Source: Paracoccus endophyticus
GTDB taxonomy: Bacteria; Pseudomonadota; Alphaproteobacteria; Rhodobacterales; Rhodobacteraceae
Assembly: GCF_003286075.1 (NCBI RefSeq)
Contig: NZ_QLUV01000002.1
Location: 1-64,000, forward strand
DNA length: 64,000 bases
Reading direction: 5' to 3'
Position numbers and translations under genes: made by a program. Below the pieces are notes generated by a model that was given only the letters and a program-made list of their open reading frames with translations, did no database searches and had not been told where the DNA came from. Shown one piece after another: positions 29,835-38,374 of the stretch. Numbering within the stretch: the stretch's first letter is position 1; each line of letters opens with the position of its first letter.

Positions 29835-30886
29835 GCCGCGTCCGCCATCAGATCAAAGGTTGCCATCAGCTCGTCGCCCTCCACCGCAAAGTGACGGGCC
29901 GAGCCGGTCCCGATCAGGATGCCGTAATCCTGAAGGCGCCGGTCCGTCATCAGCTTGAGTCCGCCGTTCACCCGGTCAGGGGGGTGGATCGTCAGCAGGC
30001 CCGTGCCCGGCGCCATCGAGACGAGCGCATGGGCCAGCTGGCTGCCCTCGTTCCCGACGGCGATGCGGGCGCCGGCGCAGGCCGCGATGATCGTGGCGGC
30101 ATCGTCGCGCCGGGGGTCCAGGATGGTCAGCCCCCGGTCGCGGGCCAGCCGCTCGGCCAGTCGCTGTTCGTCGGCCAGGATGCGCTTCATCCCGCTGTCG
30201 CCGCGCAGGATGAACACGCCGGGATGCGGCGTCGCGTCCGCGCCCGCGATCAGCCGGCGCCGCTGTTCGGCGGCGCGGGCCTGCTGGCCCGGGTTGGCGC
30301 CGTGATCGTCGTAGAGCACCAACTCCTCGAACCGGCCCGAGCTGAGAGGCGCGGGGTCCATCCCCAGCCGCGCCTGATAATCGGTCATGTGCCCGGCCGG
30401 CGGGGGCGACCGTGTCGTCGCGATGGGGCTGTCGGCCAGGCGCTCGGCCAGCAGCCAGGTCACGCAATCCTCGGCCAGCCAGTTGCCGAAATAGGTGTTG
30501 CCGATCCAGCTTTCATACAGCGTCGCGCGTCCCGCGGCGGGGGGCGAGCGGTACCAGGCAGCGTGACCGTGGCGCGGCTGCAGGTGGCGCGACGCCCCGC
30601 CTGCGTACAGCACCCCGTTCACCAGATCGACGTCGCGCAGCCGCAGGGCCCGCGTCGGCGGCTGGGGCGCATCAAAGCCGCCGGTGAAATGCTGCATCAC
30701 GTCGGCCGGCGAGGCGAATTCGGTCCCCCGCATCCGGTCCATCATGCCGGGCAGGCACAGGACCGGCGCGACGGCCAGGCTGCCGCCGGGTTCGACGTCG
30801 GCGACCTCGGCCCGGGACAGGATGTCGGGCACCGCCCGGCCAAGCCGGGACAGCACCGCGTTCAGGCCGGGGCGAATCGAGATCAT
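29831..30886 (-). CDS. Glycosyltransferase 61 family (DUF563-like) protein
   Basis: This 351-residue protein begins MISIRPGLNAVLSRLGRAVP after an AAGGAGAA ribosome-binding site. It has the GT61/DUF563 pattern: a central region LYESWIGNTYFGNWLAEDCVTWLLAE, then GVFILRGDSGMKRILADEQRLAERL and the C-terminal motif IAVGNEGSQLAHALVSMAPGTGLL. Such enzymes transfer pentoses or related sugars in bacterial capsules and EPS. The frame extends upstream, but without family similarity. The family call is good; the sugar is unknown. Confidence 0.72.
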   Translation of the reverse strand: MISIRPGLNAVLSRLGRAVPDILSRAEVADVEPGGSLAVAPVLCLPGMMDRMRGTEFASPADVMQHFTGGFDAPQPPTRALRLRDVDLVNGVLYAGGASRHLQPRHGHAAWYRSPPAAGRATLYESWIGNTYFGNWLAEDCVTWLLAERLADSPIATTRSPPPAGHMTDYQARLGMDPAPLSSGRFEELVLYDDHGANPGQQARAAEQRRRLIAGADATPHPGVFILRGDSGMKRILADEQRLAERLARDRGLTILDPRRDDAATIIAACAGARIAVGNEGSQLAHALVSMAPGTGLLTIHPPDRVNGGLKLMTDRRLQDYGILIGTGSARHFAVEGDELMATFDLMADAA

Positions 30887-31001
30887 GCCGCGTTCTCCTT
30901 TTGAACGGCCCGGCGGGGCCATGGCCGGCGGTCCGGCCGGACCACTGGCCGGCGCAGGCCCTCGACGGCCGGCTCTGCCGGACGGGCAGGGGGCGCGGCC
31001 G

Positions 31002-32183
31002 TCACCGGAACACCGCCGGCTGGGCTGCCAGATGGTCGAGCACCCGCTGGGCGATGGCGGCGTGATCGGCGACCGAAGGGTGCCAGCCGCAGGCGGTCTT
31101 GCCCATCCGGGGCAGGGCCAGCAGGGCGACGGCGTGGTCGCCCGCCTTGGCCCGCAGGTCCAGCGCCGCACGGTGCGCGCGCAGATAGGGGCGGCCGTAT
31201 TCGGGCCAGACCGCCAGCAGGATGGCGGCATCCGGCGCGCCCGCCCGCACCTCGGCCAGAAACTCGGCGAGGGCCGGGGCAAAATCGCGGCCGACGGCGC
31301 GCGGGCTGTCCCACGGCTCGCCGGGCTGCAGGGGCGAGGCGAAGTCGTTCGACCCGATCGCCACCACGATCAACTGCGGCTGCCAGGGGTCAGCGCCAGT
31401 CGGCGGCGTGTCGACCCTCGGTCCCTCCCCCGCCCACAGGGTGCGCGGATACAGCGCGGGCAGGGTGCGGTCCGGCGCCGCGCCGCCATAGTTGCGGATC
31501 AGCCCCAGGCCGGTTGCGGCGTGCAGCCGCAGGTCGGCCCCCAGCGCGCGGGCCACCTGCGCCGGCCAGGCGGCGGTGCTGTCGCTGGACGCCCGCGTCG
31601 TCGCCTCGTCGCAGTCCCGGCCGTCATGCAGAATGCCGTGGCCGGTGCTGTCGGAATCGCCGATGACCTCGATGCGGCGCCTTGGGGACGCGGGCGCGGG
31701 CCGCGCCGCCTCTGCCGCGGGGACCAGCAGGCGCGGCAGGACGCCAGGCGCGTCGGGCGTCTCGCCCAGCGTCTCGATCGTCAGCCGGTGCGGACCCGGA
31801 CCGCGGGGCGCCAGATCCAGCGTGCCCGCCGGAGGACGGTCCAGCACCACGACCGAGGTGTCCGGCGCGCCGGGATCGAGCGTCACGCGATAGCGCGCGG
31901 GGCTGTCGGACAGGGCCAGCGCCGCCTTGGGTCCGGTGAACTCGGCTTCGGCCCGGATGGCGGGCCACTGGTGGAAAATCTTTCCGTTCTGGATTGCCAC
32001 CCGGCCCTGCACCCGCGTCGGCACCTCGGCCCAGTCGTTGTCCGCTTGTGCAGCGCCGGTTCCGCCCCAAGCCAGCAGAGCCGTCGCCACGACCGCCACG
32101 CGCAGGGGCGACCGAGCCCCGCCGCCCCAGCCGGCAGGCCGGGGCCGGGGGACGCGGGCGGCGGCCGTGCGGAAAGGGGTCAC
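31002..32183 (-). CDS. Secreted SGNH/GDSL hydrolase, CE2 acetylesterase-like
   Basis: This 393-residue protein has an N-terminal signal-like segment (about residues 28-46, ending GTGAAQA), a beta-sandwich-like domain up to about residue 180, and an SGNH domain. The nucleophile Ser is in IEVIGDSDSTGHG, the Asn block in VAIGSNDF and the catalytic Asp/His pair region in CGWHPSVADH. The two-domain layout matches carbohydrate esterase family 2, which removes acetyl groups from polysaccharides. A GTG start at 32183 is preferred because it overlaps the Wzz-like stop as GTGA; an ATG nine codons earlier is possible. It probably trims acetyl groups from the polymer in the periplasm. Confidence 0.8.
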   Translation of the reverse strand: MTPFRTAAARVPRPRPAGWGGGARSPLRVAVVATALLAWGGTGAAQADNDWAEVPTRVQGRVAIQNGKIFHQWPAIRAEAEFTGPKAALALSDSPARYRVTLDPGAPDTSVVVLDRPPAGTLDLAPRGPGPHRLTIETLGETPDAPGVLPRLLVPAAEAARPAPASPRRRIEVIGDSDSTGHGILHDGRDCDEATTRASSDSTAAWPAQVARALGADLRLHAATGLGLIRNYGGAAPDRTLPALYPRTLWAGEGPRVDTPPTGADPWQPQLIVVAIGSNDFASPLQPGEPWDSPRAVGRDFAPALAEFLAEVRAGAPDAAILLAVWPEYGRPYLRAHRAALDLRAKAGDHAVALLALPRMGKTACGWHPSVADHAAIAQRVLDHLAAQPAVFR

Positions 32184-33643
32184 GCCACGGGCGGCACGAT
32201 CAGCCGCCATGAATACCAGGCGCCCGCGGCCAGGATCGCCACCGTGACAGCCAGGCGGACCAGTCCGGCCGTCCGTTCCGCCGGCGTGGGCACACGCCGC
32301 GCGACCGCGATCACGCCGATCCCCAGCGCCTTTTCCAGTTGCCGCGGGGTCCGCAGGATGGGCCGCGCCAGTTCCAGCAGCAGCGCCAGCAGCAGGGCCG
32401 CCCCCATGCTGCCCGCCAGCCCCAGCACCGCCACCCGCCGGCGGCTGGAGGACTGCGGCTGCTCGGGCACCGCCGCGCGTTCCAGGATCACCATCCGCTC
32501 GCCATGCTCGCCCGAGATCAGCCCCTCGTCCAGACGGGCCGCCGCCAGACGGGTCGCCACCGCGTCGCGCTGGGTGTCCAGCGCCTGCAGCCGCCGGTTC
32601 AGCGTGTCCAGCCGCTGCGCGACCTCGGGCATCCGGGCGATGGCCCGGTCGATATCGGCCAGCCGGCTGTCCAGCGCGGTCCGCTCATCCTCCATGGTGG
32701 ACAGCTGGTCGTCGATCAGGGCCACCTGGCGCTGGACGCCGGGCGACAGGTTGCTGACCCCGCCGCGCTGCAACTCCTCGATCTGGGCTTCGAGGCGCAG
32801 CACCTCGGGGTGGGTATTGCTGAGCCGACGGCGGGCCTGCGCCAGATCGACGCGCAGCCGGCCGATCTGCTCGGACAACGACACGGTGGCGTTGCCGCCC
32901 TCGGTACTGCCGCCGCTGACCTCCAGCGTCAGGCGCTCGCGTTCCAGCGTCTGGATGCTGCGCGTGGTGTCCACGCGCTGGACCTGAAGGGTGGTCATTT
33001 CGGTCTGCAGCACCTCGAGGTTCTCGGGCAGGGCCTCGCCCTCGTCCCGGCGCAGGGCCTCGACCTCCTCCCGCAGGGCGGCTGTCTGCGCCAGCAGGCG
33101 CTGATCCTCGACGTTCAGCGCGGCGACCAGGTCGGCCAGGCGCTGGACGACCACGTTGCGGTTGCCCTCGACGATCTGGTCGGCAATGTCGTTGGCCACG
33201 GCCGCGGCGGTGGCCCCCGTCCCCGCGTTCGCCGTGACCATCAGCGCCGAGACCCCCGCATCCGCCCCCGGCGCGCCCGCGGACGGGATCAGGTCGATGC
33301 GCACATCCTGCCGGAACCGGGCGATGCGGTCGCCTTCGGTCATCTCGGGCGCGTCGTCGAACAGGTGGTGGCGCGCGATCATGTCGATCACGTTCTGTCG
33401 GGTCATCACCCGCTGCTCGATCAGCCGCAGCCGCGCGGGCGCATCCGAGAGCTGCCCGCCCGTCGCCACGCCCTGCATCGCCGAGGGTTGCAGCTGGATC
33501 ACCTCGATGGCCTGGTAGGTGCGCGGCAGCGAGGTGGCATAGGTCAGCGTGGCCACGATGCCCGCGACCAGCACGGCCGCGATCAGCGGCGCGCGGCGCA
33601 CCAGCATCGAGATCAGTTCGCGCAGTCCGACGATCGGTCCCAT
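32180..33643 (-). CDS. Wzz/GumC-type polysaccharide chain-length determinant protein
   Basis: This 487-residue protein has a first membrane span at about residues 18-36 and a second near 405-425 just after the proline-rich AAVPEQPQSSSRRR. Between them lies a long periplasmic domain with coiled coil (about residues 170-370). This is the polysaccharide co-polymerase layout. A third hydrophobic segment near residue 465 ends the protein. It lacks a cytoplasmic kinase domain; the neighbouring CpsD-like gene supplies that part separately. It starts directly after the CpsD-like stop codon, so the two are cotranslated and probably interact to control chain length and export. Confidence 0.88.
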   Translation of the reverse strand: MGPIVGLRELISMLVRRAPLIAAVLVAGIVATLTYATSLPRTYQAIEVIQLQPSAMQGVATGGQLSDAPARLRLIEQRVMTRQNVIDMIARHHLFDDAPEMTEGDRIARFRQDVRIDLIPSAGAPGADAGVSALMVTANAGTGATAAAVANDIADQIVEGNRNVVVQRLADLVAALNVEDQRLLAQTAALREEVEALRRDEGEALPENLEVLQTEMTTLQVQRVDTTRSIQTLERERLTLEVSGGSTEGGNATVSLSEQIGRLRVDLAQARRRLSNTHPEVLRLEAQIEELQRGGVSNLSPGVQRQVALIDDQLSTMEDERTALDSRLADIDRAIARMPEVAQRLDTLNRRLQALDTQRDAVATRLAAARLDEGLISGEHGERMVILERAAVPEQPQSSSRRRVAVLGLAGSMGAALLLALLLELARPILRTPRQLEKALGIGVIAVARRVPTPAERTAGLVRLAVTVAILAAGAWYSWRLIVPPVA

Positions 33644-34639
33644 TCAGCCCTCGGCATCATAGAGAAACAGGCCCAGGACGGGACGGCGCGCCGCCACCAG
33701 CCGTTCGGCACCGCGCACGCTCGTGGCGGTGTCCTGGGTGCCGTCGACGGCGATCAGCACGGTGTCCACCATCTCGACCGCCGCAATGCCGGCATCGCCC
33801 GCCAGGATCGGCGGGACATGAACCACGACCAGGTCGGGCGCAAGCTCGGCCAGAAGGTCGGCGACATGGCGGTGGAACTGCTCGGCCAGCAGCGTTTCGG
33901 ACCCGCGCCCGGCCGCCGCCGCAAAGCTGATCAGCGCCAGGTTCGGCTGCACCCGCGACCGGCAGCTGCGGGTCGGTCCGTTCGGCGCCGTCAGGGTCTG
34001 GCCCAGAAGGCCCAGCACCGGCTGGCGTTCCAGGTCCAGGTCCACCAGCGCCACGCGTTGATCCGGCCGGCGCGCGGCGGCCAGCGCCAGGTTCAGCGCC
34101 GTCGTGGCCGAGGCCGGTCCCGGGCTGGATTGCGTGACCCCCAGGCGTGACCAGTGGGCATCCGCCATCACGTGAAGCGCGCGCGTCCGCAGCACGTCAT
34201 AGGGGTGGGTGGCGGCCAGGCCGGGATGGCCGGGCGGCCCCCCTGCAAGCCTGCGGCGCAGGGCCGCGCCGTGCGGCCAGGCCAGCGGCAGCAGCGTGGC
34301 CCAGGCGTCGCCCTGGGGGCTGCGCGCCTGATCGGTTTCGCCGGGCGCGGCCCGCGGGGCGCCTGCGGCAGGACGGCCCGTGCTGCCGGCAAGCGTCGCG
34401 GCGGCCGGCGTGCCCGTCGGCATCACGGCTGCGTCACGGGGCAGGGGCACGGTCTCGCCCTGCGGATGCGATTCCTGCTGCCTGCCGCCGCGCGGCGGAT
34501 CGGCCATCGGCGCCCCTGGCGCGCCCGGAGGGAGGGACGGGGACACCGGAGAGGGCACCACCGCGCCCCTGTCCAGATCGGCCGATCGGTGCCCGTGCAG
34601 CGCCTTCGCCGCACGACTGTTCTTTGCGGTGCCGTCCAC
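33644..34639 (-). CDS. CpsD/BY-kinase-like ATPase lacking a canonical Walker A lysine
   Basis: This 331-residue protein has a long Pro/Ala-rich N-terminal half (about residues 1-145) followed by a MinD/CpsD-like fold: RLGVTQSSPGPASATTALNL, then RVALVDLDLERQPVLG (Walker A' region) and LVVVHVPPIL (Walker B). In active bacterial tyrosine kinases the first motif contains GKT; here the codons read SPGPASATT with no lysine, so ATP binding may be lost or altered. There is no clear C-terminal tyrosine cluster. It sits immediately upstream of the Wzz-like gene, so it probably partners with it as a non-kinase regulator. Confidence 0.78.
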   Translation of the reverse strand: MDGTAKNSRAAKALHGHRSADLDRGAVVPSPVSPSLPPGAPGAPMADPPRGGRQQESHPQGETVPLPRDAAVMPTGTPAAATLAGSTGRPAAGAPRAAPGETDQARSPQGDAWATLLPLAWPHGAALRRRLAGGPPGHPGLAATHPYDVLRTRALHVMADAHWSRLGVTQSSPGPASATTALNLALAAARRPDQRVALVDLDLERQPVLGLLGQTLTAPNGPTRSCRSRVQPNLALISFAAAAGRGSETLLAEQFHRHVADLLAELAPDLVVVHVPPILAGDAGIAAVEMVDTVLIAVDGTQDTATSVRGAERLVAARRPVLGLFLYDAEG

Positions 34640-34763
34640 GATATCCCCGGTTTGCTTTCGTCTTGAATAATACGCGACTTTCCTGCTCTCTCAACGAGAG
34701 ATTGCATGGCGCCTGGGTCGATGTCGCGCATTTTCAGATGAAAATGCAATCATTTCAATGAAG

Positions 34764-34783
34764 GCCTGTCTTTTCGGACAGGG
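34764..34783. promoter_or_regulatory. Lux-box-like dyad upstream of the Wzy-like gene
   Basis: The 20-bp site GCCTGTCTTTTCGGACAGGG has a perfect CCTGTC-N6-GACAGG dyad. It lies 59 bp before the GTG start of the polymerase gene, in the gap divergent from the CpsD-like gene. A TATGCT at 34806-34811 could be the -10 element. Similar sites lie at 43154-43173 and 62067-62086. Compared with a lux box (ACCTGT-N8-ACAGGT), 10 of the 12 outer positions match. Confidence 0.6.
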
Positions 34784-34842
34784 TTGCCCGGGCGCGCGGC
34801 CTGCCTATGCTAGCGCCGGTTGTAAGGCAAAGAGGGTTTACG

Positions 34843-36255
34843 GTGCATTCGCCGCTGGGCTTGATCGTCCTGACACTGTGGCCGATGGTGGCGGCGGTGC
34901 TGTTTTCGCGCCTGGACCGCGTCAACGCGGTCATCTGGACGATCCTGGGCGGGTATCTGGCGCTGCCCCCAGTGGTCGGCATCGACCTGCCGATGGTGCC
35001 CCTACTGGACAAGAACTCGGTCGCGGCGCTGTCGGCGCTGGCGGGCGTGCTGATCCTGGGAACAGGCAGCGCCGGGCCGGCCCCGGCCATGCCCGGCTGG
35101 ATCAAGGTGATGCTGGCGATGGGCGTGCTGTCGCCCGTGCTGACCGCGATGGCCAACACCGAGCCCCTGATCGACGGCGTCAGCTTTCGCCGTCCGATGG
35201 GCCCCTATGACGGCTTCACCGGGGCGATTGCCGCCGCCATCGACATCATCCCGTTCATCCTGGGCTATCTGGTGCTGTCCTCGCCGCAGGCCCTGCGGGC
35301 GTGGCTGCGGGCGCTGGTGCTGGGCGCGCTGGCCTATGCGCCGCTGATGCTGCTGGAAATCCGGGTCAGCCCGCAGATCAACGTCTGGGTCTACGGGTTC
35401 TTCGCGCATGATTTCGGGCAGATGATGCGCTATGGCGGGTTCCGCCCCATGGTGTTCCTGACCCATGGCCTGTGGGTGGCGATCTTCACCGCGTCGGCCG
35501 TGCTGGCGGCGGCGGTGCGGCTGCGCGACCGCGCCATCGACGGCGCGGCGCGCGGACGGCGGCTGGCGATCCTGGCCGGCCTGCTGGTGCTGCTGGTGCT
35601 GTGCAAGAGCCTGGCCTCGATCCTCTATGCGGTCCTCCTCGTGCCGCTGATCCTGCTGGCGCCCCCCCGGGTCCAGTTCCGGCTGGCCGCCGTGCTGGCG
35701 CTGGTCGTGCTGTTCTATCCGCTGCTGCGGTGGGTGGAGGCGCTTCCCGTCCGCGCAGTCAGCGATTTCGTCATGGGCCTGGACGCCGATCGCGGCGGGT
35801 CGCTGGAGTTCCGGCTGATGAACGAGGACGTGCTGCTGGCCCGCGCGGCCGAAAAGCCGCTGACAGGCTGGGGCGGCTGGAACCGCAACCACGAGGTCGA
35901 TCCGTTCAGCGGCCGCGTGACCACCGTCACGGACGGGAAATGGATCGTGCAGATGTCGGGCGGCGGGCTGATCGGGTTCCTGTGGATGTTCGGGCTGCTG
36001 TCGGGGTCGGTCCTGCGGGCCGGGCGGGCCGTGCGCCGCGCCGCGTCGTCGTCCGACATCCCGGCGGCGGGGCTGGCGCTGATCCTGGCCGCCAACCTGG
36101 TCGACCTGATCCCCAACGGCACGCTGACCTCGCTGACCTGGGTCTCGGCCGGGGTGCTGGCCGGCTGGGCCGTGCGGCGGCAGACCGACAGCACCGCCGC
36201 CGCCGCGGCCCCGGCGCGCGGCGGGGCCGAGCCCCTGCGCGTGATCCTGACGTGA
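34843..36255 (+). CDS. Wzy/O-antigen ligase-like polysaccharide polymerase
   Basis: This 470-residue integral membrane protein has about ten hydrophobic segments and a larger periplasmic loop (about residues 300-355) containing RLMNEDVLLARAAEKPLTGWGGWNRN. This is the layout of Wzy polymerases and WaaL ligases (O-antigen ligase domain). It would polymerise lipid-linked repeats flipped by the Wzx-like protein at 41801. The GTG at 34843 is chosen as start because AGAGGG lies just upstream and the first membrane span follows at once; an ATG at 34807 is the alternative. A lux-box-like dyad precedes it. Confidence 0.8.
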   Translation: MHSPLGLIVLTLWPMVAAVLFSRLDRVNAVIWTILGGYLALPPVVGIDLPMVPLLDKNSVAALSALAGVLILGTGSAGPAPAMPGWIKVMLAMGVLSPVLTAMANTEPLIDGVSFRRPMGPYDGFTGAIAAAIDIIPFILGYLVLSSPQALRAWLRALVLGALAYAPLMLLEIRVSPQINVWVYGFFAHDFGQMMRYGGFRPMVFLTHGLWVAIFTASAVLAAAVRLRDRAIDGAARGRRLAILAGLLVLLVLCKSLASILYAVLLVPLILLAPPRVQFRLAAVLALVVLFYPLLRWVEALPVRAVSDFVMGLDADRGGSLEFRLMNEDVLLARAAEKPLTGWGGWNRNHEVDPFSGRVTTVTDGKWIVQMSGGGLIGFLWMFGLLSGSVLRAGRAVRRAASSSDIPAAGLALILAANLVDLIPNGTLTSLTWVSAGVLAGWAVRRQTDSTAAAAAPARGGAEPLRVILT

Positions 36256-36298
36256 CGGCGCCGCCCTGCCCGCGGTCCCGCTGCGCGGGGGCGACCGC

Positions 36299-38365
36299 AT
36301 GAGCCATGCCGCGCTGAGCTATCGCCCCGAGATCGACGGGCTGCGCGCCGTCGCCGTGCTGGCGGTGGTGCTGTACCATTTCGGCGTTCCGGGCCTGGGG
36401 GGCGGGTTCGTCGGCGTGGACGTGTTCTTCGTCATCTCGGGCTATCTGATCGGCGCGATCCTGTGGCGCGAGGCCAGCGGCAGCGGCCGGATCGCGCTGG
36501 GTCGGTTCTGGCTGCGCCGGTTCCGGCGCCTGGCACCGGCCTGGTCGGTCATGGCGCTGGCGGTCTGGGCGGTCGGCTATGCCGTGCTGCTGCCCCACGA
36601 CTTCCGCGAGCTGGGCAAGTCGCTGATTGCCGCCACCCTGTTCGCCGCCAACATCCACCAGTATCGCCAGGCCGGCTATTTCGACGCCGCGGCCGAGGAA
36701 AAGCCGCTGCTGCACATGTGGTCGCTGTCGCTGGAGGAGCAGTTCTACCTGGTCCTGCCGCTGGTCCTGCTGGTGCTGGCGCGCAGACCCCGGGCGGCGG
36801 TGGCGGTTCTTGCCGCGCTGGCCGCGGCGTCGCTGGCGGCCTCGGTCCTGGGCACGCGCAGCCATCATGTCGCGGCCTTCTACCTGTTTCCGTTTCGCGC
36901 CTGGGAACTGTTGGCCGGCGTCCTGCTGGCCATGCGCGACGAGCGTGCCGGCCCCGCGCGGCTGGGCTGGCCGGTGTCCGCGCTGGGGCTGGGGCTGGTG
37001 CTGGCGGGGGTCGTGCTGATCCGGCCCGGGGCGGGGTTTCCGGGCTGGGTGGCGGCGGTTCCGGTCGCCGGCACGGTGCTGCTGATCCTGAACGGGCGCG
37101 ACGGGAACGCCGTCAACCGGCTGCTGTCGCTGCGGCCGATGGTGATGATCGGGCTGATCTCGTATTCGCTGTATCTGTGGCACTGGCCGGTGCGCAGCCT
37201 GTCGCTGTTCGTGCTGGGCCCGGACCTGTCGGCGCCGGTGCGCGCCGGGCTGATCGCGCTGTCGTTCGCGCTGGCCTGGCTGTCCTGGCGCTTTGTGGAA
37301 CGTCCGGCGCGCGATCCGCGGCTGCTGCCGCCGCGCGCGCTGGCGGCCGGGGTCGTGGTGGGGGTGGGCGGCCTGCTGGCGCTGGGCGCCTGGCCCTTCC
37401 TGCGCGCGGGCCTGCCCGAGCGGTTCGGCCCGCAGGTTCTGGTCCATGCCGCCGCGGCGCAGGATTTCATCCAGGACTGGTCGCGCTGCACCACGGCGCG
37501 GGACGGCCCCTGGGCGGGGGTCGAGACCTGCGCGCTGGGGCCGGACGGCCCGCCGCAGGTGCTCGCCTGGGGTGATTCGCACCTGCGCGCGATCAAGGAG
37601 GGGCTGGACGAGGCCGCCCATCGCGCCGGGGTTCCGGTGCTGCTGATCTGGCACGCGGGTTGCCCGCCGCTGTTCGGGGTGGACAAGCGCGAAACCGCGG
37701 CGACGCGGGCCGAGGACGCCGCCTGTTCCGCCGCCAACCGCCAGATCGCGCAAGCGATGGCGCACACCGACGTTCCCGCCATCCTGCTGGTCGGGCGCTG
37801 GAGCTATTACGCCACCGGGGCGGGCAGCGGGGTGGATGCGGACAACCGGATCGCGCTGACGACGCAGCCCGATGCCCGGCAACCGGCGCCGCCCGTCGGG
37901 GCGCCGCCCGCGGGCCTCGCCCCGGCAGGCGGCGACGTGGCGGGGCAGGCCCCTGGCGACCCCTATGCGGATGCGGTCGCGCGCACCCTGACGGCGCTGT
38001 CCGCGCCCGGGCGGCGGCTGTTCGTGCTGCGGCAGGTGCCGGAACTGCCGCGCTATCGCTCGGCCGACGTGGCGCGCGCCATGGCGCGCGGCGTGCCGAT
38101 CCCGCCCGAGGCGCTTTCGGTCCCCCGCCCTGTGGCCGAGGCCCGCGACGACACCGGCCTTGCCCCGTTCCGCGCGGCCGAGGCGGCGGGGCAGGTCGCC
38201 ATTCTCGACCCCTGGCCCGGCCTGTGCGATGCGGCCCGCTGCCTTGCCCTGGGCGTCCGGCCCGACGCGGACCGGCCCGCGCCGGTCTATTTCGACAACA
38301 ACCACCTGACCAACACCGGCGCGCGCGGCCTTTCGGCGCTGTTCGCCCCGCTGTGGGCGCATTAG
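36299..38365 (+). CDS. OafA-type membrane acyltransferase with C-terminal SGNH domain
   Basis: This 688-residue protein has an acyltransferase-3 membrane domain at about residues 1-345 (YRPEIDGLRAVAVLAVVLYHF, GGFVGVDVFFVISGYLI, MWSLSLEEQFYLVLP) with about ten to eleven spans, joined to a periplasmic SGNH domain (VLAWGDSHLRAIKEG near residue 423 and DNNHLTNTGARGLSALF at the end). These two-domain enzymes carry acetyl groups across the inner membrane and attach them to polysaccharide sugars. It follows the polymerase gene by 43 bp, consistent with O-acetylation of the same polymer. Confidence 0.92.
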   Translation: MSHAALSYRPEIDGLRAVAVLAVVLYHFGVPGLGGGFVGVDVFFVISGYLIGAILWREASGSGRIALGRFWLRRFRRLAPAWSVMALAVWAVGYAVLLPHDFRELGKSLIAATLFAANIHQYRQAGYFDAAAEEKPLLHMWSLSLEEQFYLVLPLVLLVLARRPRAAVAVLAALAAASLAASVLGTRSHHVAAFYLFPFRAWELLAGVLLAMRDERAGPARLGWPVSALGLGLVLAGVVLIRPGAGFPGWVAAVPVAGTVLLILNGRDGNAVNRLLSLRPMVMIGLISYSLYLWHWPVRSLSLFVLGPDLSAPVRAGLIALSFALAWLSWRFVERPARDPRLLPPRALAAGVVVGVGGLLALGAWPFLRAGLPERFGPQVLVHAAAAQDFIQDWSRCTTARDGPWAGVETCALGPDGPPQVLAWGDSHLRAIKEGLDEAAHRAGVPVLLIWHAGCPPLFGVDKRETAATRAEDAACSAANRQIAQAMAHTDVPAILLVGRWSYYATGAGSGVDADNRIALTTQPDARQPAPPVGAPPAGLAPAGGDVAGQAPGDPYADAVARTLTALSAPGRRLFVLRQVPELPRYRSADVARAMARGVPIPPEALSVPRPVAEARDDTGLAPFRAAEAAGQVAILDPWPGLCDAARCLALGVRPDADRPAPVYFDNNHLTNTGARGLSALFAPLWAH

Positions 38366-38374
38366 GGTCCGGCG

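Noticed and set aside
34807..34842. ATG at 34807 as the start of the Wzy-like gene
   Set aside because: It would put 12 non-hydrophobic residues ahead of the first span, and it overlaps a likely -10 element; the GTG at 34843 has a closer AGAGGG.
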